From NCBI GenBank assembly GCA_938084085.1, contig CALKDV010000330.1, positions 1-32,232 of the forward strand: a stretch of 32,232 nucleotides of DNA, read 5' to 3'. This DNA comes from an uncultured Nannocystaceae bacterium. Its GTDB lineage: Bacteria > Myxococcota_A > Polyangia > Nannocystales > Nannocystaceae. A program made the position numbers and the translations under genes. This document shows positions 30,916-32,232 of the stretch, in pieces. The notes below the pieces were generated by a model. It was not told where the DNA came from and did no database searches. It saw nothing but the letters and a program-made list of their open reading frames with translations. Every line of letters begins with the position of its first letter. Position 1 is the first letter of the stretch.

Positions 30916-32016
30916 CGCGAAATCGTAAAAGTCAGCCCGCTCGAGAGGCGGCAGGAGAGGCGCGCGAAGTAGCAGGCTTCGCACCGCCCAGAATTCGGTG
31001 AACACGCGGTACTTGAGGGCAGTGGCGTCGAGGTACGCGACGCCCGCGGACCCACCCGTGCCTGTCCGTCTCCCGATCATCCGCTCAACCATTCGGGCGT
31101 GGCGCTGCCGAAAGATCGTGAAGCGCTGCTCAAGTTGCACGACGCTCTCCAGGATCTCCCGGGGCCAAGCGAGCAGCGGCAGCTCGCGGTAACTCTCGAT
31201 GAACACCAACGAGGCGCGCACCCGGCGAAGCCGCGTCCGATCTTGCTCGGGCTCCTCCTCCGCAGCGAGGAACTTTCGGGCCAACAACAGCTGCTTCTCG
31301 TAGCGTGTGCGAAGTCGGTCCGCGTCCTCTTCGGTCAACGCGAAGCCGATCGCACGATCTCGCTGCGTGTTCGCGTCTCGCTCCATCGCTCCGCAATACT
31401 TGTCGATGAAGTTGGACACCACCTCGTCATCCTCGGGCTGATCGGGCGTACTACCGTCGATGGGCGTTCGAAACAGCCAGTCCTCGAGCGCGCCCTTGAG
31501 GGACGGGACGTCACCGAGCCGCCGCTCCACTCGCTCTGAGGCGGGTGAGGGCCGACCGTCGGGATAACGGAGCGCCTGCATATACGCCTCGTTCCCAAGC
31601 GGGACCCGATCGCTCTCTTCAAGTCCCATCAAGATCTCAATCTCTCGAAGCTGCGCCGATTGAAATCCACTCGCCGGCGAGAGCTTGTCCCGAAAGCTCA
31701 GATAGTCACGAGTGGTCATTGTCTCCATCAACGCAAAGTGCTCGCTGAGCTGTCGAAACACCTCCCCTGCACGACGCAAACCGCGCGTCGCGGCGGACAA
31801 AGACTGCTCCGCCACATGGTCGGCAGCAAAGAGATCGCGGACATGCACAAGCTCGCGAATCGCGAGCTTGAACCACAGCTCATCGATTTGATGGACCGTG
31901 ATGAACAAAACTTCGTCGTTGCTCAAAGACGCGTCTGTCTCCTCACGCCCTGACTGCAACGCAAGCAACTCCTCGATCTTGATGTAATCCCAGTAGGTTG
32001 TGGGAGATTGACCCAT
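30907..32016 (-). CDS. kynA: Tryptophan 2,3-dioxygenase
   Basis: The product is 369 aa from the ATG at 32016. The heme enzyme oxidises L-tryptophan to N-formylkynurenine, the first step of the kynurenine route. Active-site residues known from the Xanthomonas campestris enzyme are all present: Phe38 and His42 (FITVHQIDELWFK), Tyr105 and Arg109 (YLSFRDKLSPASGFQS), heme ligand His306 (RQRHARMVERMIG) and Thr320 (GTGGSAG). Spacing matches except for about 74 extra residues between Arg109 and His306, which make it longer than the roughly 300-residue bacterial norm. No kynureninase or formamidase gene lies within the window. The frame extends to 32121, but YWDYI near residue 8 supports the later start. 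Confidence 0.95.
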   Translation of the reverse strand: MGQSPTTYWDYIKIEELLALQSGREETDASLSNDEVLFITVHQIDELWFKLAIRELVHVRDLFAADHVAEQSLSAATRGLRRAGEVFRQLSEHFALMETMTTRDYLSFRDKLSPASGFQSAQLREIEILMGLEESDRVPLGNEAYMQALRYPDGRPSPASERVERRLGDVPSLKGALEDWLFRTPIDGSTPDQPEDDEVVSNFIDKYCGAMERDANTQRDRAIGFALTEEDADRLRTRYEKQLLLARKFLAAEEEPEQDRTRLRRVRASLVFIESYRELPLLAWPREILESVVQLEQRFTIFRQRHARMVERMIGRRTGTGGSAGVAYLDATALKYRVFTEFWAVRSLLLRAPLLPPLERADFYDFARG

Positions 32017-32232
32017 AACGGGAACGCTGCCACTGAAGCGCACGCGCCGCAAGCAGGAACAATTAATCCCCTGCGAACCCCTCTCCTCGCGCGCGCCGAG
32101 CCTATGCGTGCCCCGCGACACCGCGTCGCCCGAGGCGACATCTTTGCACCACGAGCGCGCCTTGTGACCGCTGTAGATCCGCGTCAGCCTTTTAGCGGCG
32201 TCGCTACATGTGACCGCCCTTCACTCCAAGGT
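32017..32232. other. Upstream region of the dioxygenase gene to window edge
   Basis: These 216 bp should hold the dioxygenase promoter. I see no gene, and no hairpin or operator clear enough to name. Confidence 0.4.

Overview
The window is GC-rich, gene-dense bacterial DNA, most likely from a myxobacterium or a near relative (Myxococcota; the Nannocystis/Plesiocystis type is my best guess). This is inferred from style rather than a marker gene. There is a surface lipoprotein with a long Gly-Asp linker, several unrelated predicted lipoproteins, a formylglycine-enzyme-like lipoprotein, a PEGA-like protein, and many orphan envelope proteins. No rRNA, tRNA, CRISPR array, insertion sequence or phage gene was recognised. 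Codon and base use look uniform, so it reads as chromosomal core/accessory DNA and not as a recent island.

Layout. 1-1258 (-): first 419 codons of secA, running off the left edge. 1414-2388 (+): S66 LD-carboxypeptidase. 2399-4234 (-): ABC exporter half-transporter. 4344-12021 (-): the central feature, a six-gene cluster transcribed right to left: tonB, exbB, exbD1, exbD2, a large TonB-dependent receptor, and a beta-helix lipoprotein. It ends at a good intrinsic terminator (about 4278-4321). 12190-12804 (+): HAD phosphatase of the type resembling plant chloroplast FMN hydrolase. 12801-14770 (-): two overlapping genes for related outer-membrane-type proteins. 14826-15776 (-): PAS protein with a GGDEF-like domain that lacks the catalytic signature. 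16057-17586 (+): DASS/SLC13 anion transporter, converging on recQ (17591-19483, -). 19651-20250 (+): Cys-rich lipoprotein. 20444-20689 (+): small membrane protein. 20701-22446 (-): M49 (dipeptidyl-peptidase III-like) lipoprotein. 22625-23968 (+): two abutting envelope genes. 24000-24977 (-): lipoprotein. 25111-26028 (+): YkgJ-type Cys-cluster protein. 26174-26824 (+): stand-alone M41-like metalloprotease. 26731-30004 (-): translationally coupled trio of DUF3311-like protein, sodium:solute symporter and FGE-like lipoprotein. 30380-30808 (+): unknown small protein with a structured leader that may encode a 31-residue peptide. 30907-32016 (-): tryptophan 2,3-dioxygenase.

How the genes work together. 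The TonB cluster can be read as a self-contained uptake machine. ExbB/ExbD1/ExbD2 would harvest proton motive force, TonB would transmit it, the receptor would be the outer-membrane gate, and the lipoprotein is a plausible surface accessory. The receptor carries an unusual acidic N-terminal extension containing three 27-bp repeats with Trp every nine residues, and TonB has a Lys/Pro-rich linker, so dedicated pairing is possible. Two hairpins in the cluster share the same GAGGGCG stem. The second module worth attention is the symporter trio, in which three genes overlap by 4 nt and the last encodes a lipoprotein with one complete and one partial FGE-like unit. Most other genes appear to be single-gene units of unrelated function.
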